In this document: in pieces, positions 51,904 through 61,019 of the stretch
Position numbering within the stretch: the first letter of the stretch is position 1
Layout of the letters: every line of letters begins with the position of its first letter
Assembly (NCBI GenBank): GCA_963815375.1
Contig: CAWFGX010000001.1
Location: 806,001 to 870,000, forward strand
Origin: JASHPR01 sp963815375
GTDB lineage: Bacteria > Actinomycetota > Actinomycetes > Streptosporangiales > Streptosporangiaceae
Reading direction: 5' to 3'
DNA: 64,000 bases
Program-made: the position numbers and the translations under genes
The notes under the pieces: model-generated
Database searches by the model: none
What the model saw: only the letters and a program-made list of their open reading frames with translations
What the model was told of the DNA's origin: nothing

Positions 51904-51912
51904 CGGCCAAAG

Positions 51913-52608
51913 CTAACGCAGTAAGGAACTCGCGTACGGCCTGGCGATCCGCAGCGCCGAGGCGACCAGCTCGTCCGCGCGGTCGCGGGCGGCCTGTTCC
52001 TCGGCGAGGGTCTGCACGAGGAACTGGTCGGGGTCGGTTCCCGCTCGTTCGGCCATCTCGCGGCCCTCAGCGTTGAGCCATGCCCGGATCTGCGCGGCAT
52101 CTGGCTCGGGATGGAACTGGACCGCGAGGTGCTGCCTGAGCGAGAACGCCTGGATCCCCACAGGGTTGCTGGCCAGGACCCTCGCCCGCGGAGGTGGCAG
52201 GAACCGGTCACGGTGGAACTCCAGCCACGGCCCGGGCGGGATGAGCTTGTGGTCGACTGAGTCGACCGTAACCCAGCCGATCTCGCTGCTGGGAGCGGCT
52301 TCGACCCGGCCGCCGAGCGCGGCAGCGAGCGCCTGCGCTCCGAAGCAGATCCCTAGTACCGGTACTCCGGCAGCGTCCGCGTGCCGCAGCCAGGCCAGCT
52401 CATCGGCGATCCAGGCGCGGCGCGGGTCGTCGTCGTACACCGACCACTCAGCGCCGAGCACGACGACGTGATCAACGCGGTCCAGCGCGGGCAGTGGCCC
52501 GCCGTCCGGGAACAGGCACGAGTTCATCACGGCGCCACGGGCCTGGAAGGCCGCGCCAATGAACCCGGCCGAGTCCTCCTCGTGGTGCCTGACGACCATC
52601 ACGCGCAC
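51913..52608 (-). CDS. Class I glutamine amidotransferase-like protein
   Basis: 231 residues with the nucleophile elbow GICFGAQALA (Cys) and the catalytic His in VQFHPEPDA. The N-terminal strand VMVVRHHEEDSAG and VVVLGAEWSV are typical of stand-alone GuaA-type amidotransferase paralogues. It may act on gamma-glutamyl compounds. It is upstream of the APH(6)-like gene on the same strand with a 9-bp gap, so co-transcription is likely. Confidence 0.9.
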   Translation of the reverse strand: MRVMVVRHHEEDSAGFIGAAFQARGAVMNSCLFPDGGPLPALDRVDHVVVLGAEWSVYDDDPRRAWIADELAWLRHADAAGVPVLGICFGAQALAAALGGRVEAAPSSEIGWVTVDSVDHKLIPPGPWLEFHRDRFLPPPRARVLASNPVGIQAFSLRQHLAVQFHPEPDAAQIRAWLNAEGREMAERAGTDPDQFLVQTLAEEQAARDRADELVASALRIARPYASSLLR

Positions 52609-52662
52609 GACAACAGTGTCCCTGCCACGGCTGCGTGCTCGTGTTCCCGGCCCGCCATAGGA

Positions 52663-53499
52663 TCAGTCCGCGCGGAGCGGGCCTCGGCGGACAGCATCGT
52701 AGGTCGCCTGCCGGTCGACCGGGTCGACCCATTCGCTCCACCAGGTAGCGCCAGCGGCCGCGATCGAGCCGATGTGCTCCCGCTCGCGGTCCCAGTCCTC
52801 GGCCCGCTCGCGGCCGCCCACGCAGATGTCGAACTCTGGCTGCGCGACCACGGCGCGGATGTCCCGGACGTCGTCCGGGGTCATGTCCTGCCAGTCGTCG
52901 GGCGGCGCTCCCGTGTAGACACAGCAGCCGTCCCACCGGGGCACCCGCGCCCGGACCCCGCGCAGCCGCCAGTCTCCGCCCACCCAGACCGGGATCCGCG
53001 GCGACTGGACCGGCTGCGGCGACAGCCGCAGGTCGTCGACCTGGTAGTGCCGGCCGTGAAAGGTCACGGTCTGGCCGGTCCACAGCCGGGTCACGATCTC
53101 CAGTCCTTCGTCCAGCCGCTGCGACCGGGTGACAGCATCCGCGGCTTCTCCCGTCGCGCCGAAGCCCGGGTCGTTGACGTCGCCGGAGCCGACACCGAGG
53201 ACCAGGCGCCCGCCGCTGAGGTGGTCGAGCGTGACGGCCTCAGCCGCCAGCTTCCACGGGCGGCGGCGAGGCAGTGGAGTCACTGACGTCCCGATCCGCA
53301 CCCGGCTCGTGGCGACCGCCATCGCCGCCATCGTCACCCAGGGATCGTAGGTCGGCGTCCCCTTCCGCCCCTGGTAGCCGATGTAATCCTCGAGGAACAC
53401 ACCGTCCCACCCCGCCTGCTCGGCCTCGGCTGCCAGCTCAGCCATTGACCGGGGATCACCCGCTGGCCCGGCCGGCGCGATGGAGATCGCATACCGCAT
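52663..53499 (-). CDS. LLM-class (luciferase-like) flavin/F420-dependent oxidoreductase
   Basis: 278 residues. TIM-barrel with MRYAISIAPAGPAGDPRSMAELAAEAEQAGWDGVFLEDY, shown here by its key segments AELAAEAEQAGWDGVFLED, RIGTSVTPLPRRRPWKLA, LDHLSGGRLVLGVGSGD and IPVWVGGDW. These are the standard cofactor-contact segments of the LLM family. In actinobacteria the cofactor is often F420. It is upstream of the amidotransferase on the same strand, so probably in that operon. Confidence 0.9.
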   Translation of the reverse strand: MRYAISIAPAGPAGDPRSMAELAAEAEQAGWDGVFLEDYIGYQGRKGTPTYDPWVTMAAMAVATSRVRIGTSVTPLPRRRPWKLAAEAVTLDHLSGGRLVLGVGSGDVNDPGFGATGEAADAVTRSQRLDEGLEIVTRLWTGQTVTFHGRHYQVDDLRLSPQPVQSPRIPVWVGGDWRLRGVRARVPRWDGCCVYTGAPPDDWQDMTPDDVRDIRAVVAQPEFDICVGGRERAEDWDREREHIGSIAAAGATWWSEWVDPVDRQATYDAVRRGPLRAD

Positions 53500-53572
53500 G
53501 CAGGCACGCTACCGAGGAGGTCTGACAGCCCGCCCGCTCCGCTCGGGGGCTGGGCTGGCCAGCCCGCCCGAG

Positions 53573-53628
53573 CAGCGTGGTTGGACCATTACTGCTGGCC
53601 TGTCAGCGTGGTTGGACCGTTACTGCTG
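53573..53628 (+). repeat. Two 25-bp direct repeats
   Basis: CAGCGTGGTTGGACC-type units at 53573-53597 and 53604-53628 differ at one base. They start a 500-bp repeat-rich stretch with no supportable gene. Confidence 0.6.
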
Positions 53629-53629
53629 T

Positions 53630-53910
53630 TGCAGAGCCGATGCGGCGCCAGCGTGGGGCCCCCGCTGGGGGTGCGGGGTGTAGGCCGGGCGCACGCAGGC
53701 CCGGCGCGGGGCCCGCGCTGGGGTTACGGGGCGCACGCAGGCCCGGCGTGGGGCCCCCGCCGTGGTTGCTGGGGCAGCCAGGCCCGGCGAGGGGCCCCTG
53801 CTGGGGCTGCCCGGGGGCAGGCAGGCCGGTCATGGTGCCCGCGCTGGGGCTAGTCCAACAGCGCGGGGCCCACGACACTGTTGGCGTGGGCGGGCCGGGC
53901 ACGGCGCGGG
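53630..53910 (+). repeat. Degenerate GC-rich repeats between LLM and XRE genes
   Basis: Several imperfect copies of a GCAGGCCCGGCGNGGGGCCCNCGCTGGGG motif occur about every 30-60 bp. Composition is extreme (long runs of G and C). The reading frames through it are repetitive and not protein-like. I see no gene. Confidence 0.5.
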
Positions 53911-53985
53911 CGGGAGCGACGCGAGCGGGAGCGACGCGAGCGGGAGCGACGCGAGCGGGAGCGACGCGAGCGGGAGCGACGCGAG
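53911..53985 (+). repeat. 15-bp tandem repeat, five perfect copies
   Basis: CGGGAGCGACGCGAG repeated head to tail five times (53911-53985), with another copy at 54011-54025. The block ends about 85 bp before the XRE start. A continuous frame through it would encode GATRA pentapeptides, but no start or domain supports translation. Confidence 0.8.
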
Positions 53986-54110
53986 CGGGAGCGGGCGGGG
54001 ACGGCGCGGGCGGGAGCGACGCGAGCGGCGCAGGCCCGCCAGGCAGCACCCCGCAGCGTGGAGCGCCCTCAGAAACTGTCAGACCCTCCTGGCAGCATGG
54101 TGTAGTGGCG

Positions 54111-54959
54111 ATGACACAGACTGGCCAGCCGGATAAGTCGCGGCGGGCGGAGCTCGGCGGCTTCCTGAAGGCGCGGCGGGCCCGGCTGCGCCCGGAGGAT
54201 CTCGGGCTGCCGCCAGGCCCGCGACGGCGCACACCGGGGCTGCGCCGCGAGGAAGTCGCGCTTCTCGCTGGCGTCGGCGTGAGCTGGTACACCTGGCTTG
54301 AGCAGGGCCGGCCGATCAACGCCAGCTGGCAGGTGCTCGACGCCGTCGCCCGCGTTCTGCAACTCGACGGGCCCGAGCGCTGGCACCTCTACCGGCTCGC
54401 CGAGGCTATGCCGGTGCGGTCCTGGGCGACCGCCGCTGTGGTCCCTGAAGCCGTCCGCGACGTGCTCCGTTCGCTCGACCCGCTCCCTGCGGTGCTCCTC
54501 AACGGCCGCTTCGACGTCATCGAGAGCAACAGCGCGCACGAGGACATGTTCTCGGACTGGCATAGCCTCCCGTGCGTCCACAAGAACCTGCTGTGGTGCG
54601 CGATCACCGAGCCCCGGGCAGCTGAGCTGCTGCTCAACTACGACGAGGAGATCCCGCACCTCGTGGCCAGGCTGCGCGCCGCCTACGCGCAGCACATCGG
54701 CGACCCGGAATGGGATGAGGACATCCGCCGCCTGACCGTGCTCAGCCGGGAGTTCGCCGACCTGTGGGCCCGTCACGAGGTAGCTGGCCCGCAGGCCCGC
54801 ACGCTGCGGTTCCGCTTCCCGTGCGCCGGTCCGATCACGCTTACCCGAACCGAGATGGACATCCCGGCAGTGCCGGACCTGCGCATCGCCGTCTACAGCC
54901 CGGCTGACGACGACAGCCGCGCCCGGCTGCCGCACACCCGCCGGTCCGCGTCGTCATGA
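54111..54959 (+). CDS. XRE-family regulator with MmyB-like ligand domain
   Basis: 282 residues. An N-terminal helix-turn-helix of the actinobacterial type (RRAELGGFLKARRARL, RTPGLRREEVALLAGVGVSWYTWLEQGR) is followed by an MmyB-like PAS-related domain (about 105-260, DPLPAVLLNGRFDVIESN). Such proteins usually repress a neighbouring oxidoreductase gene; the LLM gene 0.6 kb away on the opposite strand is a candidate target. Start chosen at ATG 54111. The repeat block lies just upstream, in the promoter region. Confidence 0.92.
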   Translation: MTQTGQPDKSRRAELGGFLKARRARLRPEDLGLPPGPRRRTPGLRREEVALLAGVGVSWYTWLEQGRPINASWQVLDAVARVLQLDGPERWHLYRLAEAMPVRSWATAAVVPEAVRDVLRSLDPLPAVLLNGRFDVIESNSAHEDMFSDWHSLPCVHKNLLWCAITEPRAAELLLNYDEEIPHLVARLRAAYAQHIGDPEWDEDIRRLTVLSREFADLWARHEVAGPQARTLRFRFPCAGPITLTRTEMDIPAVPDLRIAVYSPADDDSRARLPHTRRSASS

Positions 54960-54989
54960 CGCCCGGGCGGCTGGCATATCGCCCGCGCG

Positions 54990-56222
54990 TCACGGCACCG
55001 GCGGGGTGCTGAGCAGCGTCTCCCAGCCTGACGAGGCGAGCGCGTAGCTGGCGACCGAGGCGCCGACCAGTCGGCCTGACAGGGACGGGCTCACCAGCGT
55101 GGCTGCCGCCGCGAGGAGGACGGGCACGGCAGTGCGCGGATCCCGGCGCAGGGGCGTGAGCTCCTCGGCGCTGCCACGGTACAAACCCGAGCCGGCGAGC
55201 GCCGCTGCGAGCTCGGCAGTCATGCGGCGCCGGCCGTGGCCGTTGGCGGCGGCGCCGAGGACCGCCAGCAGCAGCTGGTGGGTGGCCACACCGGGGCGGC
55301 CCGGCGGCTGGGCTGCTGGCGCGTTTTCGCGTGCGACGTCCATCAGCGCGCCCACCAGGTCTACGCCAGAGCGCGAGGCGTTGCCCGGCTCCACCAGGCG
55401 CGGGTTGATGTCGATGAACAGCGGCCCGGCGTCAGTCATGACAGCATCCGCCGACAGGCCGCCGTGCCAGCGCAGCGCCCGGCCGAGCAGCTCGACGTGC
55501 TTGAGGACGATACCGGGCTCGTCGAGGCTGCGCTTGTGGCTGGCACCGCCGCCGGCTCCCTCCCGGACCCGGAGGGTGGCATGCGCGGCCACCATCTCCC
55601 CGTTGGCGAACACAGACTGGCTCATCGCCAGCAGGCCGCTGACCGGCTCCTGGGCGATGACTCCGCCCGCATCGAAGACACCAGCTGCTTCGAGTTCGTC
55701 CGCGCACGGGCCGAGCTCAGCCGCGGAGCTGAGGCGCCGCACGCCGGTGGTGGCGGTACTGATAGGGATCTTGATAAAGACCGGGAACGACTCGAGCGCC
55801 CGCAGCTCGTCCGCTGACCGGAGGAACGCCGTTGGCGGCTGCGGAACTCCGAGAGCCCGGAGCGTGCCCGACGCGGAGATCTTGTCCTGCACCGCGCGCA
55901 GTGCCTCGAACGGCGGCACCGCGGTGCTGACCCCCGCCTCCCGGAGCCGCCCGGCGGAGTGGGACAGCACCGCGACCTGCTCCTGGGTTGGCAGCAGCAC
56001 GTCGAACTGGCCGGAGCGGTACACGGCCAGCGCGGCGTCCAGCCAGCCGAGCGGATCTGCTCCGTAACCGGGAACCCGGTGCACCTTCGCGACGTGCCTG
56101 GTGAACCGGCACAGGCACAGCCAGCCCGGTGACAGTGCCTCCACGTGGTGCCCGGCCCCAGACAGCTGGCCGGCGGCCTGGCGCGCCGTCAGGCCGGACG
56201 CGTCGGACAGCAGAATTCTCAT
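54990..56222 (-). CDS. ATP-grasp family carboxylate-amine ligase-like protein
   Basis: 410 residues. The central ATP-grasp fold shows SFPVFIKIPISTATTGVRRLSS in outline (lysine strand FIKIP), VIAQEPVSG and the metal-binding LFIDINPRLVEPG (D-x-N). The N-terminal Rossmann-like domain is MRILLSDASGLTARQAAGQL. Such ligases join a carboxylate to an amine using ATP; the substrate is unknown. A decayed copy of its 5' end lies at 58501-58580. Confidence 0.85.
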   Translation of the reverse strand: MRILLSDASGLTARQAAGQLSGAGHHVEALSPGWLCLCRFTRHVAKVHRVPGYGADPLGWLDAALAVYRSGQFDVLLPTQEQVAVLSHSAGRLREAGVSTAVPPFEALRAVQDKISASGTLRALGVPQPPTAFLRSADELRALESFPVFIKIPISTATTGVRRLSSAAELGPCADELEAAGVFDAGGVIAQEPVSGLLAMSQSVFANGEMVAAHATLRVREGAGGGASHKRSLDEPGIVLKHVELLGRALRWHGGLSADAVMTDAGPLFIDINPRLVEPGNASRSGVDLVGALMDVARENAPAAQPPGRPGVATHQLLLAVLGAAANGHGRRRMTAELAAALAGSGLYRGSAEELTPLRRDPRTAVPVLLAAAATLVSPSLSGRLVGASVASYALASSGWETLLSTPPVP

Positions 56223-56283
56223 GTCCCCAGTATTCGGCCGGGGAGTGACAGGCGGCGACGTGTTCAGGGCGAGATGGCCCGGC

Positions 56284-56925
56284 TCAGTTCCTGGCCACGA
56301 AGGTGAACAGCCGCTGGCCGGGCATCAGCGCGGCGGGCTCGCCCGTCAGCCGGTGCGCGCCCACCGACATGAAGCCGTCGTGGCTGGTGTCGAACGCCTC
56401 CTCGCGGAAGCCCGCCTCCCCGAACCAGGACCGGATCGCGGGAGTCAGGTCGGGCGGACTGCGGTGCCTGGTCCAGAGGACCAGCGCACCGGTTGCGCAC
56501 AGGCTGGGCAGGGCGGCCACTGTGGCCTGGATGTCGCTGCCGGTGATGTTGCCGAAGATGCCGCATGCCACCACTATCTCGGCGGGTACCGCGCCGGCGC
56601 AGGCATCGGTGACCCCGGCGTCGGCCTGCAGCACCTCGACGCCGTGCAGCCCAGCCGCCTGCGCCGCCTGCCGCGCGAGCGCGACGTTGCGCTCGTCCAG
56701 CTCGACCAGCCGGGCGCGCACGTCGTCTCGGCGCGGATGCCCGGTCAGCACGCCGATCACGTCCCGGCCCTGCCCGGCGCACAGGCTGATCAGGCGGACG
56801 TCCCCGGCGGGCGCACGTTCGAGCTCAGCGCGCAGGTGCCCCTGCACGAGTTCCCCCCGCCGCGAGAGCACGGAAGCTGGATCGTCGTAGTCCCGGTGCC
56901 ATTCCACCCAGTCGCGCTGCGCCAC
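56284..56925 (-). CDS. Class I SAM-dependent methyltransferase
   Basis: 213 residues. Motif I is LISLCAGQGRDVIGVL, followed by an acidic strand end (LVELDERN), then QADAGVTDA and IVVACGIFGNI. This is the Rossmann-like methyltransferase fold, similar to small actinobacterial methyltransferases. It lies 61 bp upstream of the ATP-grasp gene and 181 bp downstream of the P450 gene on the same strand; the three could form one small biosynthetic group. Confidence 0.85.
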   Translation of the reverse strand: MAQRDWVEWHRDYDDPASVLSRRGELVQGHLRAELERAPAGDVRLISLCAGQGRDVIGVLTGHPRRDDVRARLVELDERNVALARQAAQAAGLHGVEVLQADAGVTDACAGAVPAEIVVACGIFGNITGSDIQATVAALPSLCATGALVLWTRHRSPPDLTPAIRSWFGEAGFREEAFDTSHDGFMSVGAHRLTGEPAALMPGQRLFTFVARN

Positions 56926-57106
56926 TGGGCGAGCCTACGGCCACCGATTTAGTGCGCCCTTCAGCGCGCGTCTGACGCCGTGGGATGCTATCGAGAGCGC
57001 CAGAAAGGTTGCGGGCGCGGAGCCGATCTATGCATGGCCGAGCCGGGTTGGCCGGGAGCCGGGCCTGGCTGCGGTGGACCGCCGCGTCGCTGGCGTTCAT
57101 TCGCGG

Positions 57107-58309
57107 TTACTTCTCGCGAATGAAATCACACAACAGCTGCAGTCGCTTGACGCGGCCAAGCGTGTATGTGGGCGTACCTGATATATGCAGTCCGGGTAGT
57201 TCGGTCAAGAGCAATTGCGTGGCGATCACGAGCTCAAGGTTGGCGAGCGGGGCGCCCAGGCAGTAGTGAAACCCTCCGGGACCGTAGCCCAGATGGGGTT
57301 CCGTCCGCCCGAGCACGAACTTGTTCGGGTTTGTGAACCGCGAGCCCCGGTTGGCCGCCGAGAGCCACGACACCACCATCGTGCCCTCTGCGAGCAACTC
57401 GCCGCTCGGCGTGCGTACAGGCGCCACTACGCGGGCGGCATTCGTGGGGAATGGTACATCCAGCCGGAACGCCTCTTGGATGAGCGCTTCGAGCAGCGCG
57501 CGGTCGTCATGCTTGGCTGCCCAGACCGCCACATCCCACATGCCCCAGCGCCGCAGCCCGAGGAAAACGTTTCCCAATGTCATGGCGACCGTGTCGGTTC
57601 CGGCAAATAGGAGTGAGGCCAGGTATCCGCGCAAGATGTGTCTCGCCTCTTTCTTGGTGGGGGCGAGCTTGTCCTGCCGGAACACTTCGAGCAAGCCGCC
57701 GAACGCGCCATGCGAATTCGGGCGGGCCAGGTGATCGTCGATGATGCGGTCCAGAATCCCGACCAGTCCGTTCTCCGGCGGGTAGGCGTTCAGCTGCTCT
57801 AGCTCTGTCACTCGCGCGAGGTGCCGGAAGAAGTCAGGCACCTCCTCGGTGGCGCCGAGAATGGAGCTGATCACATACAACGCGAAGGGTTGGCCGAAGT
57901 CCGTCGTGAGCGAGAAACTTGACCCGCGGCGGCGGATTTTCTCAATCTGGCTAAGCGCCGACTTGTAGATCAGTGACTCCTGCTGCGAAATATGTTTTGC
58001 CAGGAACGGGCCCTTTACGGCGTCGCGTGTCTGCTGGTGTTGCGGCCGGTCCATGAGCCAGAGAGCATACTCGAGCGGGTGGGGGTCAGACCCCGGCTCA
58101 ATGAGCGCTCGCCGTGAGAACGGCCGAACGCCGTTAACCAGCTCATTGCGACCGAAGAATTCAACATCGCCAGTGTCAAGCAAGTGCACGGACGGCTGGC
58201 CCTGCTGAATGAGCTTGATCGGGGTACCGGGAACAAGGAAACGCCGGGGCAGGCCATTCTCCTTCCGGATCAGCAGAGGTAGGTTTGTAAGCGTGTCGAG
58301 TGTGAGCAT
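57107..58309 (-). CDS. Cytochrome P450
   Basis: 400 residues from the ATG at 58309. P450 landmarks: I-helix LLFAGTDTVAMT (A-G-x-D-T), the K-helix ExxR as EAFR, and the heme loop LGYGPGGFHYCLGAPLANLEL. The heme loop has Tyr where Phe is usual and nine rather than eight residues to the Cys, as in some CYP125-like enzymes. Base composition is visibly lower in GC than the neighbours, and a decayed copy of the ATP-grasp 5' end lies beside it, so horizontal acquisition is likely. Electron partner genes are not adjacent. Confidence 0.92.
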   Translation of the reverse strand: MLTLDTLTNLPLLIRKENGLPRRFLVPGTPIKLIQQGQPSVHLLDTGDVEFFGRNELVNGVRPFSRRALIEPGSDPHPLEYALWLMDRPQHQQTRDAVKGPFLAKHISQQESLIYKSALSQIEKIRRRGSSFSLTTDFGQPFALYVISSILGATEEVPDFFRHLARVTELEQLNAYPPENGLVGILDRIIDDHLARPNSHGAFGGLLEVFRQDKLAPTKKEARHILRGYLASLLFAGTDTVAMTLGNVFLGLRRWGMWDVAVWAAKHDDRALLEALIQEAFRLDVPFPTNAARVVAPVRTPSGELLAEGTMVVSWLSAANRGSRFTNPNKFVLGRTEPHLGYGPGGFHYCLGAPLANLELVIATQLLLTELPGLHISGTPTYTLGRVKRLQLLCDFIREK

Positions 58310-58500
58310 CTTGCGTTTCGCTTTCTCGGTGCACTCAAGGGCCCCAGCGGCTCGATGACGAAGGTACCGCGATTTTAGAACTTGCGGCATACATTCGTGT
58401 TGCGCGTGGGCAGGCTACCCAGAGCCCGGCGGCCAGCCGACGAGCAGCCGTTCGGGCTTGTCCGCCGTAAGGGTGCTCCGCAGGCGAAGGTTCTCGGGTA

Positions 58501-58580
58501 GTACACGGCCAGCGCGGCGTCCAGCTAGCCGAGCGGTCTGCAGCGCAACCGGGAACCTGTTATTCGGCCGGGGAGTGACA
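58501..58580 (-). pseudogene. Degenerate duplicate of the ATP-grasp gene's 5' end
   Basis: 58501-58560 matches 56019-56080, inside the ATP-grasp coding sequence, with a few substitutions and small gaps. 58561-58580 matches 56231-56250, just upstream of that gene's start, exactly over 20 bp. The 150 bp between them in the functional copy is deleted. It is a partial copy left on the far side of the methyltransferase-P450 block. Confidence 0.75.
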
Positions 58581-58607
58581 AGCGGAGCGTCGCCCGGCTG
58601 CCTAGTA

Positions 58608-61019
58608 TCACAAGGCGGCGCCGCTGGCCGCCTCGACCATCACCGTGACCTTGGCCTTGCCGAGAGTCTTGTGCAAGGCGGTGACCGTGACCCGGCCGGT
58701 CCGGCCGGGAATGGAGCGGAGGAACGCGCCGCCGACCCCGCCGTACCTGCTGAAGTCGAACGGGTTGTCCCCGGTCAGCGTCGCCGGGCCGGCCAGGGAC
58801 AGGCGTACTTCGCCGGTGGCCCGCCTGCGCTGGTTGCCGTAAACATCAAGGGCACGGAACGTCAGGCGGGTGCTGTCCGTCCCGTCGGCCGTGATCGAGC
58901 GGTCGTCGGCAAAAAGCGCCAGCCGGTCGGTGGACGTGTCGGCGGACATCCGTGTGGATGTGGCAACGTTCGAGCCGACATAACCGTCGATGCGCAGCTC
59001 CGGCTGTCCAGTGCCGTCGACGGTGATGTTGGCGAAGGCCGGCGGGTGCGCGAGGCCGGGCAGCTGCGCGAAATCGGGGTAGGCGGTGGTGTAGTGGGCG
59101 CCGCCCACGTAGATCTCCAGCCGGTCACAGTTGGTGGCGATCATCGCGTCGCTGCCGGGGCCGTCAGGCTGTGAGCCGGGGCCGAAGTCCCAGAAGAACA
59201 CCGGCAGGACCAGCGGGCGGACCTTCGGGTCCACCTGCGACTGATAGAACGCGGCACCCGGCTTGGGCACCCGGAACGTGTCCACGACTCCCGGCGTCTT
59301 CAGTGTCTCCCAGATCTTGTTGCCGCCGAGGAGCGACGCGTAGTCAAAACCAGCCCAGCTGAGCAACCCCGCGAACCGGTCCTGAGACTGAGCGATGCTG
59401 TGCACCTGGGCGTGCAGCCGTGCCTGCTCAGCGAGCACCTTTTCAGGATCAATCCACCGGTAGGTCGGCGGCCCGGCCAGTGCGCCGACGCTTTCACTCA
59501 CCATGTACGGCACGCCTGGAATCGGCGGCATGAGCACAGCATTGCCGTCAAGGGACTGGTAATCGTCGTAGGCGAAGACGTCCTCGGCCCAGCCTTCGGT
59601 GGAATAGGCGGCCATCGCGCCGGTCGTCTGCCTGCTGCCGTCCAGCTGGTAGGCGAGCTCGCGGGTCTGCTGGTAGAGGACCGGGAACTTGCTCTGGGTC
59701 TCGTTCAGCCGGGTGGCCCACACGATCACCGAGGGCCGGCTGCGGTCACGGATCACCATGTCGTGCACGTTCGCCAGGACGATCTGCTGCCAGGTTTCGT
59801 CGCCCATGTACACCCACCCGGGCGGCTCCTGCCAGACCATGATGCCGAGCTCGTCGCAGGCATCGAGGAAGTGAGGCGACTGCGGGTAGTGCGAGCACCG
59901 GACCATGTTGACGTTCAGCTCGTTCTTGAGGATCTCGGCATCACGGCGCTGCAGCCGCGGTGCGGCCGCCATGCCGGTGTAAGGGAAGAGCTGATGCCGG
60001 TTCAGGCCGAAGATCCGCAGGCGCTCCCCGTTCAGGAAAAAGCCGTCGAGCTCAAACCGTGCCTCGCGGAATCCGATGGAGACATCGACGGTGTGCTGCG
60101 GCGCGCCCGGCGGGTTTACGGTGACGGCAACCGTGTAGAGCTGTGGCGTACCCGGCGACCACAGGGTGATGTCCTGCAGTCCGGTGATCGTGAGGTCGGC
60201 CACGGTCGTGCCTGTGGTGGTGATCGGCACCGACGTGGCCGCCTTGGCCAGCACCTTCGGCCCATCGCGCAGCTCGGCTGTGACCGGCACCAGGCCGCCG
60301 GGCACGGTCGCGGCGTCGACTGTGGCCTGCACCCGCACGCTGCGCTCGGCAGTGAGAACGCCGACAGGCTGGGCGAACACGTCGGACAGGTAGATCTCCG
60401 GCACGACCCGCAGCGTGACGTCGCGGTAAATGCCGCCCGGCTGCAGGTAGTCCACGGCCCCAGGGCCGGCTGGCGCCCCCTCGGGCGGTACCGGCAGCCA
60501 CCGCGAATCGACGATGACGCCCAGAACGTTATCGCCGCCTGTCAGGTGGCCAGTGATCTCAGTCGTCCACGGCAGGTACCCGCCTTCGTGCAGGGCGAGC
60601 GACGTGCCGTTCAGCACCACGGCCGCGTTGACCATGACGCCGTCGAACTGGAGCAGCGCCCGGGTACCGGGGCGCTGGGGCAGCGAGAAGTGCTTGCGGT
60701 AGATCCACATCTGCTCCCAGGTGCCCGGATCCCAGTTGCCCCAGGACAGCGGCACGACCGTGTGCGGCACCGTGACCTTGGCGAAACCGGTGTCATCGAA
60801 CCCGGCGCCCTCAGAGCCAGGCAGGTAAGGGCCGCCGAACAGCCAGCCCTGGTTGAACGAGTACGTCTGAACGACGCCGGGGTGCTTCTGGGCTGCCGGA
60901 CGCTTCTGGCTGGCCGGTGGACTGGCCGGGCCGCAGCCCGCGGCCAGCGAGGCAGCGGCTCCCCCGATAACTCCGGTGCGCAGCACCGCGCGCCGTGACG
61001 GCGGAGGCTCCGGGCTCAT
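58608..61019 (-). CDS. Secreted glycoside hydrolase family 2 lipoprotein (beta-galactosidase/mannosidase-like)
   Basis: About 803 residues from the ATG at 61019. The N-terminus SRRAVLRTGVIGGAAASLAAGC carries a Tat-type twin arginine and a lipobox Cys, so it is a cell-surface lipoprotein. GH2 sugar-binding, sandwich and TIM-barrel domains follow; the acid/base Glu is in TRLNETQ and the nucleophile is likely the Glu in YMVSESVG. A C-terminal Ig-like domain ends the protein. The ATG overlaps the hisI stop (ATGA), an odd coupling of a secreted enzyme to histidine synthesis. Confidence 0.9.
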   Translation of the reverse strand: MSPEPPPSRRAVLRTGVIGGAAASLAAGCGPASPPASQKRPAAQKHPGVVQTYSFNQGWLFGGPYLPGSEGAGFDDTGFAKVTVPHTVVPLSWGNWDPGTWEQMWIYRKHFSLPQRPGTRALLQFDGVMVNAAVVLNGTSLALHEGGYLPWTTEITGHLTGGDNVLGVIVDSRWLPVPPEGAPAGPGAVDYLQPGGIYRDVTLRVVPEIYLSDVFAQPVGVLTAERSVRVQATVDAATVPGGLVPVTAELRDGPKVLAKAATSVPITTTGTTVADLTITGLQDITLWSPGTPQLYTVAVTVNPPGAPQHTVDVSIGFREARFELDGFFLNGERLRIFGLNRHQLFPYTGMAAAPRLQRRDAEILKNELNVNMVRCSHYPQSPHFLDACDELGIMVWQEPPGWVYMGDETWQQIVLANVHDMVIRDRSRPSVIVWATRLNETQSKFPVLYQQTRELAYQLDGSRQTTGAMAAYSTEGWAEDVFAYDDYQSLDGNAVLMPPIPGVPYMVSESVGALAGPPTYRWIDPEKVLAEQARLHAQVHSIAQSQDRFAGLLSWAGFDYASLLGGNKIWETLKTPGVVDTFRVPKPGAAFYQSQVDPKVRPLVLPVFFWDFGPGSQPDGPGSDAMIATNCDRLEIYVGGAHYTTAYPDFAQLPGLAHPPAFANITVDGTGQPELRIDGYVGSNVATSTRMSADTSTDRLALFADDRSITADGTDSTRLTFRALDVYGNQRRRATGEVRLSLAGPATLTGDNPFDFSRYGGVGGAFLRSIPGRTGRVTVTALHKTLGKAKVTVMVEAASGAAL

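Noticed and set aside
53911..54025. CRISPR-like array of 15-bp repeats
   Set aside because: The units are head to tail with no spacers, and no cas genes are near.
57230..57290. Unusual P450 heme loop as evidence of a new class
   Set aside because: A nine-residue loop also occurs in CYP125-like enzymes, so only the Tyr-for-Phe change is uncommon.
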